Below, one piece after another: positions 17,370-26,043 of a stretch of 64,000 bases of DNA; position 1 is the first letter of the stretch; every line of letters starts with the position of its first letter. This DNA comes from Tildeniella torsiva UHER 1998/13D (lineage in GTDB: Bacteria > Cyanobacteriota > Cyanobacteriia > Phormidesmidales > Phormidesmidaceae): NCBI GenBank assembly GCA_019358835.1, contig JAHHIH010000011.1, forward strand, positions 1 through 64,000. Direction: 5' to 3'. A program made the translations under genes and the position numbers. The notes under the pieces were generated by a model. It made no database searches and was not told the origin of the DNA. It worked only from the letters and a program-made list of their open reading frames with translations.

Positions 17370-18428
17370 CTAGCAGCCCTGAGCAGCTCTCGGCAGCCCC
17401 ATGAGGCAGCACAGCTTGTAGACCGCCCTGGCCCCCACGTTGCCGTCCCACTCGCCGTCCCCCACCTCCGAGAGATCAAAGCCGATGATCTGTCGCCCGC
17501 TGCGCACCACCTGGCGCAGCAGGCAAAACACCTCTTCTAGCTCCAGCCCGCCGGGGACGGGGGTACCCGTATTCGGGCACAGCTTGGGGTCAAGGCCATC
17601 GGCATCGAAGCTGACGTAGACTTTCTCAGGCAGAGCCGCGACGATCGCCTCACACTGCTGCATCCAGGAAATGCCCCGGTAGGTATTTTCTTTCACCAAT
17701 GAGTCGTAGTGGGTAACAACGCGCCCCCCCGACTGTTTGATCAGCGCCACCTCGTCGTGGCACAGATCGCGAATGCCCACCTGCACCAGCTTGCTCACCT
17801 GGGGCAGCTCTAGCAGGTTGTACATAATCGACGCGTGGGAGTAGCGAAAGCCCTGGTAGGCGTGGCGCAGGTCGGCGTGGGCATCGATGTGCAGTACGCC
17901 AAAGTCGGGATAGCGATCGGCTAACGCTTGCAGGTAGCCCAACGGCACACTGTGGTCACCGCCAATCACCCCCACCCGTTTGCCAGCGTCGAGGGCGGCA
18001 GCGGTCTGGGCATAGAGCCAGCCGGTCATCTGTTCGCAGGCGTGGTTAACGTTGTCGAGGTCGGTTTGCAGCAGGGGCTGGGTGGCGATCGCCACGCCTT
18101 CCTCCGTTGCCTGAATGACGCGATTTGCCGCCTCTCGCACCTGCTGATTGAGCGTGAGCAAATGCTGGGGAATCGGCGGCATGAAAATGCCCTGTCGCCA
18201 GCCCTCGGGGTTGTCGCGATCGTATAGATCAAGCTGGGGGGATGCCTCCAGCACCCGCTGGGGTCCCTGGGCGGTGCCCTGGTGGTACGACACCGTCACT
18301 TCCCAGGGTACGCCAAAGATGACAATGCCCGCTGTGTCGTAGTCGCAGGGCAGCCCGTAGAGGTTGCCGTTGTCGAGGCCCACGCCGCTGGGGTCAAAGT
18401 TTTGTAAATTGGCGGTTGAGGTGGTCAT
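17370..18428 (-). CDS. Arginase/agmatinase/guanidinase family ureohydrolase
   Basis: This 352-residue enzyme has all six manganese/nickel ligands of the ureohydrolase fold: His159 (GGDHS), Asp182/His184/Asp186 (DAHADL) and Asp275/Asp277 (FDADGLDP). Members hydrolyse arginine, agmatine, guanidine or related compounds, releasing urea. The length is nearer to agmatinase-like proteins with an N-terminal extension than to arginase (about 300). A spermidine synthase fusion 0.8 kb away hints at polyamine metabolism, but the substrate cannot be fixed from the sequence; guanidinase is a serious alternative in cyanobacteria. A divergent toxin-antitoxin pair follows. Confidence 0.85.
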   Translation of the reverse strand: MTTSTANLQNFDPSGVGLDNGNLYGLPCDYDTAGIVIFGVPWEVTVSYHQGTAQGPQRVLEASPQLDLYDRDNPEGWRQGIFMPPIPQHLLTLNQQVREAANRVIQATEEGVAIATQPLLQTDLDNVNHACEQMTGWLYAQTAAALDAGKRVGVIGGDHSVPLGYLQALADRYPDFGVLHIDAHADLRHAYQGFRYSHASIMYNLLELPQVSKLVQVGIRDLCHDEVALIKQSGGRVVTHYDSLVKENTYRGISWMQQCEAIVAALPEKVYVSFDADGLDPKLCPNTGTPVPGGLELEEVFCLLRQVVRSGRQIIGFDLSEVGDGEWDGNVGARAVYKLCCLMGLPRAAQGC

Positions 18429-18485
18429 AGAGCAGATACTAGCGATAGCGTAAGGTTAGCGGTACTGAACTTACGGGAGAGTTGT

Positions 18486-18725
18486 ATGCAGGCGGTGGAA
18501 TTTGAAACCAAAATCGAAAATGGCGCGATCGCGATCCCTCCTCAGTACCAGCAGACCTTTGGCAACAGCGTTCAGGTAAAAGTCATTCTGCTCAGACCAG
18601 AGCTCTTAGTCCTCGACGAGGAAGAAGACATAATTGCGAACTTGCTCGATCATCCCCTCGATATCGACAACTTCATGCCCCAAACCCGCGAAGACCTCTA
18701 TGACCGGTGCCGTGCCACAACCTGA
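18486..18725 (+). CDS. Antitoxin candidate (VapB/AbrB-like)
   Basis: This 79-residue protein overlaps the start of the downstream PIN toxin by 26 bases. The N-terminal half (VEFETKIENGAIAIPPQY) resembles the swapped-hairpin AbrB-like antitoxin fold. The C-terminal half is acidic and helical (EEEDIIANLLDHPLDIDNF), suited to toxin binding. It is divergent from the ureohydrolase gene, with a shared 57-base promoter region. Confidence 0.65.
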   Translation: MQAVEFETKIENGAIAIPPQYQQTFGNSVQVKVILLRPELLVLDEEEDIIANLLDHPLDIDNFMPQTREDLYDRCRATT

Positions 18726-19134
18726 CAACTGCTTCATCGATTCCAATGTTTGGCTCTATGCGTTCAACCGTCGGCAAGATGACGTTAAGCACCAAATCGC
18801 AAAAGCTATTGTTGCCAAACCGGGCTTGTTAGTCAGTACCCAGGTAATTAACGAAGTCTGCAAAAACCTGCTTCAGAAGGCTAGATTTAGCGAAGCTCAA
18901 ACTTCGAAAGTCATTACAGCCTTTTATAAGCGCTGTCAGGTAACGCATTTATCCAAAGAAATTTTGCTTCAGGCCTCGGCTTTACGAACTCGATATCAGC
19001 TTTCATTTTGGGATAGCCTCATCTGCGCTGCTGCGTTAAATGCTGACGCGACTATTCTCTACAGCGAAGATATGCAGAGTGGCTTGATCATTGAGAATCA
19101 CCTCACAATCACCAATCCATCTAGCCAGAATTAA
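18700..19134 (+). CDS. vapC: PIN-domain toxin, VapC family
   Basis: This 144-residue PIN protein has FIDSNVWLYAF (first Asp), VINEVCKNL (Glu), LSFWDSLICAAAL (Asp) and LYSEDMQSG (final Asp). ATG 18700 lies inside the antitoxin gene and is chosen because the longer frame to 18634 has no sensible N-terminus. Such enzymes cleave RNA when the antitoxin is degraded. Base composition here is lower in GC than in the neighbours, which may point to horizontal transfer, as is usual for these modules. A terminator follows. Confidence 0.85.
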   Translation: MTGAVPQPDNCFIDSNVWLYAFNRRQDDVKHQIAKAIVAKPGLLVSTQVINEVCKNLLQKARFSEAQTSKVITAFYKRCQVTHLSKEILLQASALRTRYQLSFWDSLICAAALNADATILYSEDMQSGLIIENHLTITNPSSQN

Positions 19135-19159
19135 CTACTATTGGCAACGCAGAACCCAA

Positions 19160-19190
19160 AAGATAGGAGAAGCCTAGCCTCTCCTATCTT
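19160..19190. terminator. Bidirectional hairpin terminator
   Basis: Perfect arms AAGATAGGAGA (19160-19170) and TCTCCTATCTT (19180-19190) enclose a 9-base loop. It lies between the 3' ends of the toxin gene (+) and the spermidine synthase fusion (-). T or A tracts at the edges are short. Confidence 0.65.
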
Positions 19191-19202
19191 CTGCAATTCT
19201 CG

Positions 19203-20486
19203 CTACCCCTTCAGCATAGTCTGCACAAAGGTAGGCAGGGCAAACGCCGCCTGGTGCATGCCCACGTTGTAGTACTGCAAGCTGTGCTCAGCCGCAAACG
19301 CTTCCGACTTCACCGCATCCATGCCCTCAAGCGGATGGGCCGCGCCCTTGGTGGCGTAGTTAAAACTCCACATACCCGTCGGGTAGGTGGGGATAAATGC
19401 CAGATAGCAGTACACGTTATCGTCGCCAAAAATGCCCTCTAGACAGTGGTGAATATCCACAAAGGCATGCTGGTTAAACCGGGGCGACTCGCTCTGGGCT
19501 GTAATGGCCCCGCCAGGCTTGAGAATACGATGCACCTGCTGATAAAACGCCGTGCTAAACAACCCCTCCGAAGGCCCTACGGGGTCAGAGGAGTCGATCA
19601 CAATCAGGTCGTAGCTGGCATCGGGGGCATTGGCCACAAAGGCAATGCCGTCTTCGATCCGCAGGTCGAGTTTGGGGTCGTCGAGCGCACCCGACAGCGA
19701 GGGCAAAAACTCCTTCGAGGCCCGCACTACGGCTTCATCGATTTCGACCATGGTGACCTTTTCGACCTGGGGATGGCGCAAGATTTCTCGCACGCTGCCG
19801 CCGTCGCCGCCGCCAATCACCAGCACATCCTTAAAGGCCGGATTCAGCAGCATGGGCACGTGGATGATCATCTCGTGGTAGGCATTTTCATCCTTTTCGC
19901 TGCACATCACCATGTTGTCGATGGTGAGCATTTTGCCGTAGGCAAAGGTGTCAAAAATTTCGACGGTTTGGTAGGGCGATTTTTCGCGGAAAATGCGATC
20001 GCCCTTGTGGCGAATCGACAGCGCAATGTCGTCATTTTTGTCGGTGAACCAGACGCTGCGACTCTGTTTGGGGGTGACCAGCTTATTGGTGGCCTCATCG
20101 CGCAGCTCACCCAGGTCAACGTCGATGCGCTCTAGCAGTTCAAGCTGGCCGCGGTTCATCTCCAGGGCCGAACCGTAGTCGGCCTTAAAGGCGACCTTGA
20201 GCTTGTCAAACGAAACCCAGGGGTTGACGGTGTCGCCGCAGGTAAACAGATCGACCGCCGCGTAGCGGTACTCGGGCCAGGTGTGAATGGCCAGGTGACT
20301 TTCTTGAATCACCACCACCCCCGACACCCCAAAGGGCGAAAAGTGGTGAAACACCGAGCTAATTACTGTGGCTCCGGCATCGGCGGCGGCCCCCACCATG
20401 CTGCTTTCAATCAGCGGTACATCGTTGAGAATGTCTGATGAGCACCCAAAGAACTCAACCAAAATATGTCGTCCGAGCGAATTCAT
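19203..20486 (-). CDS. speDE: AdoMet decarboxylase-spermidine synthase fusion
   Basis: This 427-residue protein has two domains. Residues 1-125 are a class Ib AdoMet decarboxylase: pyruvoyl cleavage site ESHL (Glu62-Ser63), His68 in HTWPE and Cys83, at the same numbers as in the Thermotoga enzyme. From about 144 it is a spermidine synthase: GGGDGG (225-230), the acidic MVEIDE and [10 protein letters not shown]. Decarboxylated AdoMet made by the first domain can feed aminopropyl transfer by the second. The polyamine product, whether spermidine or another, is not fixed. It is convergent with the toxin gene. Confidence 0.92.
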   Translation of the reverse strand: MNSLGRHILVEFFGCSSDILNDVPLIESSMVGAAADAGATVISSVFHHFSPFGVSGVVVIQESHLAIHTWPEYRYAAVDLFTCGDTVNPWVSFDKLKVAFKADYGSALEMNRGQLELLERIDVDLGELRDEATNKLVTPKQSRSVWFTDKNDDIALSIRHKGDRIFREKSPYQTVEIFDTFAYGKMLTIDNMVMCSEKDENAYHEMIIHVPMLLNPAFKDVLVIGGGDGGSVREILRHPQVEKVTMVEIDEAVVRASKEFLPSLSGALDDPKLDLRIEDGIAFVANAPDASYDLIVIDSSDPVGPSEGLFSTAFYQQVHRILKPGGAITAQSESPRFNQHAFVDIHHCLEGIFGDDNVYCYLAFIPTYPTGMWSFNYATKGAAHPLEGMDAVKSEAFAAEHSLQYYNVGMHQAAFALPTFVQTMLKG

Positions 20487-20676
20487 GCGCCCTTTCCCCC
20501 TTAAAGTTGGCCCAAAACAAAGATCGACTACTGTATCACTGTTTCAGAGTCTATTTCCCCAGGGCAGCGCGTTGCCCTGCCTTAGGGATCTTGTAATGGT
20601 GTAGACCCTGGTGGGCGTTTTTGAATGTAGGGCAGATCACACTGGGGTCGGGAAGTAGGGGGTAGGGGGCGATCGC

Positions 20677-21228
20677 CTAGGACTTGGCCTGCAACTCATC
20701 CAGCGCTGCCAGCACCTCCCTGCTGTGGATCACCGGCTGCACCCCCAAAAAGCGGGCCTGCATCGTGCCATCGGGGCCAATGATATAGGTGTGCCGCAGC
20801 GACATTGCCCCCAACCATGACCCGTAGGCCTTGCTTACCGCCCCTTTGGGGTCAGACAAGAGCGGAAACTCCAGCCCTTCCGAATCGCAAAACTCGGCGT
20901 GGGACTCAACGCTGTCGGCGCTAATCCCAACAATCTGGGCATTGCGGGCCTTGTACTCGGCGATGTCGCGTTCAAACCGCTGGGCCTCAATGGTGCAGCC
21001 CGAGGTGAAGTCGCGCGGGTAAAAATACACCACCACCCACTGATTGCGAAAATCAGCCAGAGAAATTTCCCCATCGCCCGCGTTAGTCGGCAACGTAAAC
21101 TCGGGAGCCGCTTCCCCGATCGGAATCTGGGTACCCCCCAGGGCCAGGGCCGGGGCTGGCGATATCATCCAGCTCAGCCAGGCAAGACAGAGACCCAGAG
21201 CGGCCCGCAGTAAACGACGGCGATTCAT
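20677..21228 (-). CDS. Exported PrxQ/BCP-type peroxiredoxin
   Basis: This 183-residue peroxiredoxin has a signal peptide (MNRRRLLRAALGLCLAWLSW, twin-Arg-like, cut near PAPALA). The catalytic domain has PEFTLP and the peroxidatic Cys in FTSGCT, but the usual PrxQ resolving Cys five residues later is replaced (GCTIEAQRF). One other Cys occurs in EFCDSEGLEF. It probably reduces peroxides in the lumen or periplasm. ATG 21228 is chosen because MNRRR begins a clean signal. The neighbours show no dedicated reductant. Confidence 0.88.
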   Translation of the reverse strand: MNRRRLLRAALGLCLAWLSWMISPAPALALGGTQIPIGEAAPEFTLPTNAGDGEISLADFRNQWVVVYFYPRDFTSGCTIEAQRFERDIAEYKARNAQIVGISADSVESHAEFCDSEGLEFPLLSDPKGAVSKAYGSWLGAMSLRHTYIIGPDGTMQARFLGVQPVIHSREVLAALDELQAKS

Positions 21229-21396
21229 AAAGAACTGATCCTGTGGAATAGGGGGCATTAGGGAAGGGCAAAACGGGAGAAATCTGCCTTAAGGTCATCC
21301 GACCGACAGGAATTTCTGAAAGCTTTGTTAACCAAAGTTTACAATATTGCTGTCCCCGCCCCTCTCAGCTAACGGCCCCTTCAAGGAACCTTTACT

Positions 21397-22374
21397 ATGT
21401 CTCCCATTGCTGACCTACAAACCATTACCCTTGGCCCTAATGGCCCCACCGTACCGGCGCTGGGGGTGGGCACCTGGGCCTGGGGCGATTCCCTGTTCTG
21501 GGATTACGGCAAGGCCTATAGCGACAGCGACCTGCACGCTGCCTTTGACGCCTGTCTCGATGCCGGGCTAACCCTGTTTGACACCGCTGAGATCTACGGG
21601 CTAGGCCAGTCAGAGCGGCTACTGGGTCGGTTTATGCAGCAGCGGCCTCAGCAGGCCACCCAGAACGCCATAGTCGCCACTAAATACTTTCCGCTGCCCT
21701 GGCGCTGGTCTCAGCAGTCAGTCGCCGATGCATTGGCGGCTAGCCTCGATCGCCTCCAGGTAACCTCGGTAGCCCTCTACCAGGTGCACTGGCCGCTCGA
21801 TTTTTTGCTCAGCCAAAAAGACCTCATGCAGGCCCTGGCGGCAGAGGTCAAGCGGGGCCGCATTGGCGCGGTAGGGGTGAGCAACTACTCGGCCCGACAG
21901 ATGCGCCAGGCCCATGAGTATCTAGCTGAGCAGGGCGTTCCTCTGGCCGTCAACCAGGTGCAATATTCTTTACTAAACCGCAAAATTGAAACCAGTGGGG
22001 TAATGGAAACAGCGCGCGAACTGGGCGTTACCATCCTTGCCTACAGCCCGCTAGCCCAGGGGTTGCTGACGGGTAAATATACTCCCGAGGCCGACCTCAA
22101 ACCCGCTGGTGCCAGACGAATTAGTCCCCGCTTTAGCCAAGATGGCTTGACTAAGCTAAAGCCTGTTGTCGAGGCGCTTAAAGACATTGGGGAGAAGCAT
22201 GAGCGCACCCCCGCCCAGGTAGCTCTCAACTGGCTAGTGGCCCAAGGCAATGTGCTGCCCATCCCTGGCGCTAAGAATGCCCGTCAGGCATCGCAAAACG
22301 CGGGTGCCCTGGGGTGGCAACTGGCGGCGGATGAGCTACAGCGGCTCGATCAGCTCACCCAGGGCTATTGCTAG
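21397..22374 (+). CDS. Aldo/keto reductase
   Basis: This 325-residue NADPH-dependent oxidoreductase has the catalytic tetrad Asp/Tyr (FDTAEIYGLGQSE), Lys (VATKYFP) and His (QVHWPLD), and NADPH-binding segments near the C-terminus (PIPGAKNARQ). The family reduces aldehydes and ketones; the substrate is unknown. It is followed by a hairpin and the AT-rich riboswitch region. Confidence 0.9.
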   Translation: MSPIADLQTITLGPNGPTVPALGVGTWAWGDSLFWDYGKAYSDSDLHAAFDACLDAGLTLFDTAEIYGLGQSERLLGRFMQQRPQQATQNAIVATKYFPLPWRWSQQSVADALAASLDRLQVTSVALYQVHWPLDFLLSQKDLMQALAAEVKRGRIGAVGVSNYSARQMRQAHEYLAEQGVPLAVNQVQYSLLNRKIETSGVMETARELGVTILAYSPLAQGLLTGKYTPEADLKPAGARRISPRFSQDGLTKLKPVVEALKDIGEKHERTPAQVALNWLVAQGNVLPIPGAKNARQASQNAGALGWQLAADELQRLDQLTQGYC

Positions 22375-22382
22375 CATGGGAA

Positions 22383-22433
22383 GGAGGGTGCGATGGTCGA
22401 AAACCGGCCCAAAGGGCGATCGCAACACCCTCC
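22383..22433. terminator. Hairpin after aldo/keto reductase gene
   Basis: GGAGGGTG (22383-22390) pairs with CACCCTCC (22426-22433), extended by CGAT/ATCG and an inner GGCCC/GGGC pair with a small bulge. No T run follows, so termination is plausible but not certain. Bases 22437-22630 after it are AT-rich and non-coding. Confidence 0.45.
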
Positions 22434-22631
22434 TCTACTAGCCCATAAAAAACAAAAAGATATCCCTAACGGAAGATGTTTAAATGAAAAAATTGCCTTT
22501 CTAAAAAAGGTTTTATCCCAAAACAACGCTTTATATTTGAATCAGCAAATTCACCTAAAAAATAAAAATATTTTCTCTAATGCCCTATCTGTGCCAGAGG
22601 ATACAAATGGTCACATAACGCAAAGATTTCG

Positions 22632-22661
22632 TTGACGCTTTTCATTTTTCCCTTCTACAAT
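22632..22661 (+). promoter_or_regulatory. Promoter of the c-di-AMP riboswitch transcript
   Basis: TTGACG (22632-22637) and TACAAT (22656-22661) are spaced 18 bases apart, predicting transcription from about 22668, just where the conserved leader begins. It is the strongest promoter-like sequence in this stretch. Confidence 0.65.
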
Positions 22662-22667
22662 TTAGGT

Positions 22668-22835
22668 GTCGAACAAGTCAGCCTAATTTAGTCGTCCCAA
22701 CGGCTAGAGCGGGGGAACCAGTAAAGGGGCGTGTTTCCGAGTTCTCAACCCCCCATGGAGGGTAATCGGAAAAGGGTATCTCTCAACCCTAGCCCGTCAG
22801 CTAACCTCGTCGGCATTGAGGGAGACTGAACCATC
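22668..22835 (+). promoter_or_regulatory. Cyclic di-AMP riboswitch (ydaO-yuaA class)
   Basis: The leader has the hallmark elements of the ydaO/yuaA c-di-AMP riboswitch in order: GGGGGAACCA (22711-22720); a long arm TTTCCGA/TCGGAAA (22734-22740 with 22766-22772) enclosing GGAGGGTAAT; AGGGT/ACCCT (22773-22777 with 22786-22790); and AGCCCGTCAGCTAACCTCGT (22791-22810) followed by CGGC. The closing P1 stem is only partly clear to me. A hairpin at 22872-22891 and AGGAG at 22917-22921 before the ATG could form the expression platform. The ydaO class usually turns genes off when c-di-AMP is high. The first gene downstream is a universal-stress protein. No other riboswitch class fits. Confidence 0.85.
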
Positions 22836-22926
22836 ACCACTTCGCCCATGCGTTGGTTGTTTCAGTGTCCTAAGTCGTGTTAACACGGCTTGTTCGCTGT
22901 CCATGACTAGGCTCTAGGAGGCTCTC

Positions 22927-23502
22927 ATGCAGCTCAAATCGCGCACCCCTGCCCCATCAAGGCAGCCATTTTCGATTGGTTCTCAGGTTTCCCCCGAGGC
23001 GGCCATCAAGCCCATGATTATGCGGTTAGAGGCAGCCCTAGGTCGCCGCGATCTAGCTAAAAACATTGTTTTATTGCTGCGGCCAAAACCGCCAACTCCA
23101 GGCCCCAACGTAGACGAGCAAACCATCAATTTTGTCGTTGGCTACAGTGGCTCAGCCCACAGTCAGGCCGCCCTCGATTTAGCCCTATGTGTAGCCCACC
23201 AAACCCGTTTAGCTAAGCCTAATCCGGTGATGGTGCATGTGGTTTACGTGGTCGATAAAACTCGCCCTAAAACCATTGCCAATGCTGATCGCATTCTGTG
23301 GCAGGCCCGCTGCCTGGCCAGCGAGTGGCGCGGGTCGCTCAACGCTCACCTGCGAGTCGGCCAGGTGGCGACCGAACTCAGCCAGGTGGCCAAAGAGATT
23401 GGAGCTGAGGTGCTGCTGGTAGGTTGCCACACGGCCAAGCACCAGCTGGTACAGCAGCTAGATTCCCAAACTCCCTGCTCTGTCCTGGGGCTGCCCAAGT
23501 AA
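22927..23502 (+). CDS. UspA-like universal stress protein under c-di-AMP riboswitch
   Basis: This 191-residue protein has an N-terminal basic, disordered part (1-55) and a UspA-like fold: VGYSGSAHSQAALDLAL (about 75-91) and VLLVGCHTAKHQLVQQL near the end, where UspA proteins bind ATP or AMP. The glycine pattern of the nucleotide loop (G-x2-G-x9-G) is only partly kept. It is the first gene after the c-di-AMP riboswitch, so its expression probably answers to c-di-AMP level. A second UspA gene follows 245 bases later. Confidence 0.82.
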   Translation: MQLKSRTPAPSRQPFSIGSQVSPEAAIKPMIMRLEAALGRRDLAKNIVLLLRPKPPTPGPNVDEQTINFVVGYSGSAHSQAALDLALCVAHQTRLAKPNPVMVHVVYVVDKTRPKTIANADRILWQARCLASEWRGSLNAHLRVGQVATELSQVAKEIGAEVLLVGCHTAKHQLVQQLDSQTPCSVLGLPK

Positions 23503-23747
23503 ATCCCTAAGCTCAGCCCGCGTGGATTTGTACTAGATTCAGCTGATACTCCCTGTTCTGCCAGGCAGTCATGGCTCTGGCAGAACCTATGCGGCTGATC
23601 TAGAGTCGCAACCACTATTTATCGTTACTCGGCAGTGGACGCGCTGGCCCTTGGGCCGGTCTTTGACCTCGCGCCTGCCCCACTTGAAGCACCCCGATTC
23701 AACGTTCTGCACTGCGCTACTAGCGCCATTTTTTTAGGAGAAAACCC

Positions 23748-24260
23748 GTGAGCTATCACAACATTTTGGTGGCCCTCGATCGCACAGCGGCCTCCGATCG
23801 CGTCTTTGACTATGCCCTAGAGCTAGCCCAATCTTCCCAGGGGCAGCTGAAACTGGTTCACAGTCTCGCTATCAAGGCCTACGACAACTTAGGAAAGCTG
23901 ATTGATGCTGGAGTAGGCCTACAAAACTCCGCCAAGGTACAGCACGACGCGGAAGCGGCTCAACTACAGCAGGTTCAGGAAGCTCAAGAGTGGCTGGAAC
24001 AACTGCGCGCTGAGGCCCTAAAGCGCGATATCTCGACAGATTTTGTCTGTGAAATGTCTGACCCTGGCTCCTTTATCTGCCAACTTGCTGAGACCTGGGC
24101 CGCCGACGTGGTCGTGATGGGCAACAGCGGCAAAAAGGGGCTGAAAAAGCTCATCTTAGGCAGCGTAAGTGAGTACGTGGCCAAGCACGCCCCCTGCCCA
24201 ACCCTAGTGGTGCCCAATGACAGCGGCTCAGAGGTTGAACTCTTGTCTAAGGCCGGCTAA
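23748..24260 (+). CDS. UspA-like universal stress protein
   Basis: This 170-residue UspA has VALDRTAASDRVFDYAL at the N-terminus and VVMGNSGKKGLKKLILGSV near the C-terminus. The latter fits the ATP-binding consensus of nucleotide-binding Usp proteins (G-x-G-x9-G(S/T)) only approximately. AGGAG at 23735-23739 precedes the ATG. It may be read on the riboswitch transcript or from its own promoter in the 245-base gap. Usp proteins act in survival of stress and energy limitation. Confidence 0.88.
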   Translation: MSYHNILVALDRTAASDRVFDYALELAQSSQGQLKLVHSLAIKAYDNLGKLIDAGVGLQNSAKVQHDAEAAQLQQVQEAQEWLEQLRAEALKRDISTDFVCEMSDPGSFICQLAETWAADVVVMGNSGKKGLKKLILGSVSEYVAKHAPCPTLVVPNDSGSEVELLSKAG

Positions 24261-24273
24261 GTCTGTGGGGCAG

Positions 24274-24927
24274 CTACAGCACCAGGGGGTTACCCCGGTT
24301 GGTGAAGACAACGGCCTCAATTTTCCAGTTGGGCTGGTTGATCAGGGTCTCACGCAGGCTGCCCAGCAGTGCCTTTTGCTCGCACATCGACAGCGAGTTG
24401 AGCACCCGACGAGAGTTGCGAGCCACCCGCAAATCGATGGTGACGGTTTTGGTCTCGGGGTCAAAGCTGGTGCGATAGCCCGACAGAGTCAGCTCTGGAA
24501 TCCTCTGCTCCGCCAGAATCAGATCGACGGTGTTTTCCATGCTCTGCTGACGGGGCACCTGAATGGCTTCGGTTTGGTAGCCTTCGCAGCGATCGTCGAG
24601 GGTGTAGAGATCTACAGCCACCGGGTCGGCGGGCACCATTAGCCGCCGGGCACTGGCCTGCATCAGGCGGCTGGCACTGACCAGGGCATCGGCGGGGTTG
24701 GGAGCTAACTCTAGGGATTGGAACGGGGGGGCGATCGCCGCTTTCGCAGGATCCGCAGGTACCACCAAGTCCGTCGCCTTAGGCATCGGCTCCGCCTCAG
24801 TTCCAGGCTCAGAACAACTCCCCAGCAGCCCCAAAAGTGCCAGGGAAATCGCCCCCGAGATTATTCCTGCGGCCCCCGGCCAGGTATGGTAGGGACGGTA
24901 TTGAACGGGGTTGAGACAACGGGCCAT
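24274..24927 (-). CDS. GerMN-domain lipoprotein
   Basis: This 217-residue protein starts at ATG 24927 with a hydrophobic segment and a lipobox-like LLGSC near residue 34, followed by a Pro/Ala-rich linker. The C-terminal domain (about 95-217) resembles GerMN, the Spo/Ger-type domain: [26 protein letters not shown] and SLRETLI. In cyanobacteria such proteins are of unknown, probably envelope-related function. Its start codon overlaps the divergent pyrB start (see findings). It is convergent with the Usp gene. Confidence 0.75.
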   Translation of the reverse strand: MARCLNPVQYRPYHTWPGAAGIISGAISLALLGLLGSCSEPGTEAEPMPKATDLVVPADPAKAAIAPPFQSLELAPNPADALVSASRLMQASARRLMVPADPVAVDLYTLDDRCEGYQTEAIQVPRQQSMENTVDLILAEQRIPELTLSGYRTSFDPETKTVTIDLRVARNSRRVLNSLSMCEQKALLGSLRETLINQPNWKIEAVVFTNRGNPLVL

Positions 24928-25951
24928 GGCAAGTGCTTCCTGGAATCGACGACACGTGCTGTCGCTGGCTGATTTTACGGCGGCGGAGTTTGAAACGGTG
25001 ATGGAGACGGCGGTGAGCTTTTGGCAGGTGCTGTCGCGCCGCACCCGTAAGGTGCCCGCCTTGCAAGGGTTGGTGGTCACCAATATGTTCTTTGAGCCCT
25101 CCACCCGTACCCGCAGCAGTTTTGAGCTGGCCGCCAAACGCCTGTCGGCGGATGTGCTCAATTTTGCCCCCGGCACCTCGTCACTCACCAAGGGTGAGAC
25201 CATTCTAGACACCGCCAAGACCTACCTGGCCATGGGCACCAACCTAATGGTGATTCGCCACCAGGAGGCGGGGGTGCCCGGCGCGATCGCGGCTGAGATG
25301 GATCGCCTACACACCGGAGTCGGCGTGCTCAACGGCGGTGACGGGCTCCACGCCCACCCCTCCCAGGCCCTGCTCGATCTATTCACGCTAGGGCTGACCC
25401 TCGATCCGGATCAACCCACGGCATCCCTGATAAAAGGCAAGAAAATTGCCTTAGTCGGCGACATCCTCCACTCCCGCGTCGCCCGCTCTAACCTCTGGTG
25501 CCTGACGGCCTGCGGCGCTGAGGTGCACCTGGCGGCCCCGCCCACTCTGCTGCCCCCCGGCTTTGCCGACGCCTTTATTACCCAGTCGCCAATCGACATT
25601 CCCCGCGCCATCGTGCAGCACAGCACCCTGGCCCCGGCCCTGGAGGGGGCCGACTTTGTCATGACCCTGCGCCTGCAAAAGGAGCGCATGGCCCAGCACC
25701 TGCTGCCCAGCCTGCGGGAATATCATCAGGGGTTTGGGGTGACGCGCGATCGCATCGCCCGCTGCCAACCCACCGTCAAAGTACTGCACCCCGGCCCAGT
25801 GAATCGCGGCGTCGAAATCAGCTCCGATCTGATGGATGACCCCGACCTGAGCTTGATTAGCGACCAGGTCACCAGCGGCGTCGCTGTGCGTATGGCCCTG
25901 CTGTACCTGATGGGGGTGGGGAAGAAGGGGAGTGAGGGAGTGGGGGAGTAA
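24926..25951 (+). CDS. pyrB: Aspartate carbamoyltransferase catalytic chain
   Basis: This 341-residue enzyme carries out the second step of pyrimidine synthesis, condensing carbamoyl phosphate with aspartate. The carbamoyl phosphate loop [21 protein letters not shown] and HPGPVNRG are intact, and MRQR... would add an unlikely extension, so ATG 24926 is preferred. The C-terminus ends in a Gly/Lys-rich tail. No pyrI-like regulatory chain is adjacent. It is followed by a short AT-rich repeat and a convergent gene. Confidence 0.96.
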   Translation: MASASWNRRHVLSLADFTAAEFETVMETAVSFWQVLSRRTRKVPALQGLVVTNMFFEPSTRTRSSFELAAKRLSADVLNFAPGTSSLTKGETILDTAKTYLAMGTNLMVIRHQEAGVPGAIAAEMDRLHTGVGVLNGGDGLHAHPSQALLDLFTLGLTLDPDQPTASLIKGKKIALVGDILHSRVARSNLWCLTACGAEVHLAAPPTLLPPGFADAFITQSPIDIPRAIVQHSTLAPALEGADFVMTLRLQKERMAQHLLPSLREYHQGFGVTRDRIARCQPTVKVLHPGPVNRGVEISSDLMDDPDLSLISDQVTSGVAVRMALLYLMGVGKKGSEGVGE

Positions 25952-25972
25952 TGGAGAAAGTTTTGAGTGTTT

Positions 25973-26031
25973 AGTTTTGAATTTTGAGTTAAAGCAGACA
26001 ATTCAAAACTTAAAATTCAAAATTCAAAACT
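25973..26031. repeat. STRR-type heptanucleotide repeat, inverted
   Basis: The left arm AGTTTTGAATTTTGAG (25973-25988) pairs with a right arm rich in ATTCAAA words (26013-26031). Short tandem heptamers of this type are known in cyanobacterial intergenic DNA. It lies between the convergent pyrB and YdcF genes. Confidence 0.65.
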
Positions 26032-26043
26032 CCCATCACGCCC

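Noticed and set aside
17260-18485. Guanidine riboswitch for the ureohydrolase
   Set aside because: The region upstream of the gene start is only 57 bases long and has no ykkC-type motif.
22393-22635. 80-residue ORF before the riboswitch
   Set aside because: AT-rich low-complexity sequence overlapping the hairpin after the reductase gene and the promoter region; no plausible start.
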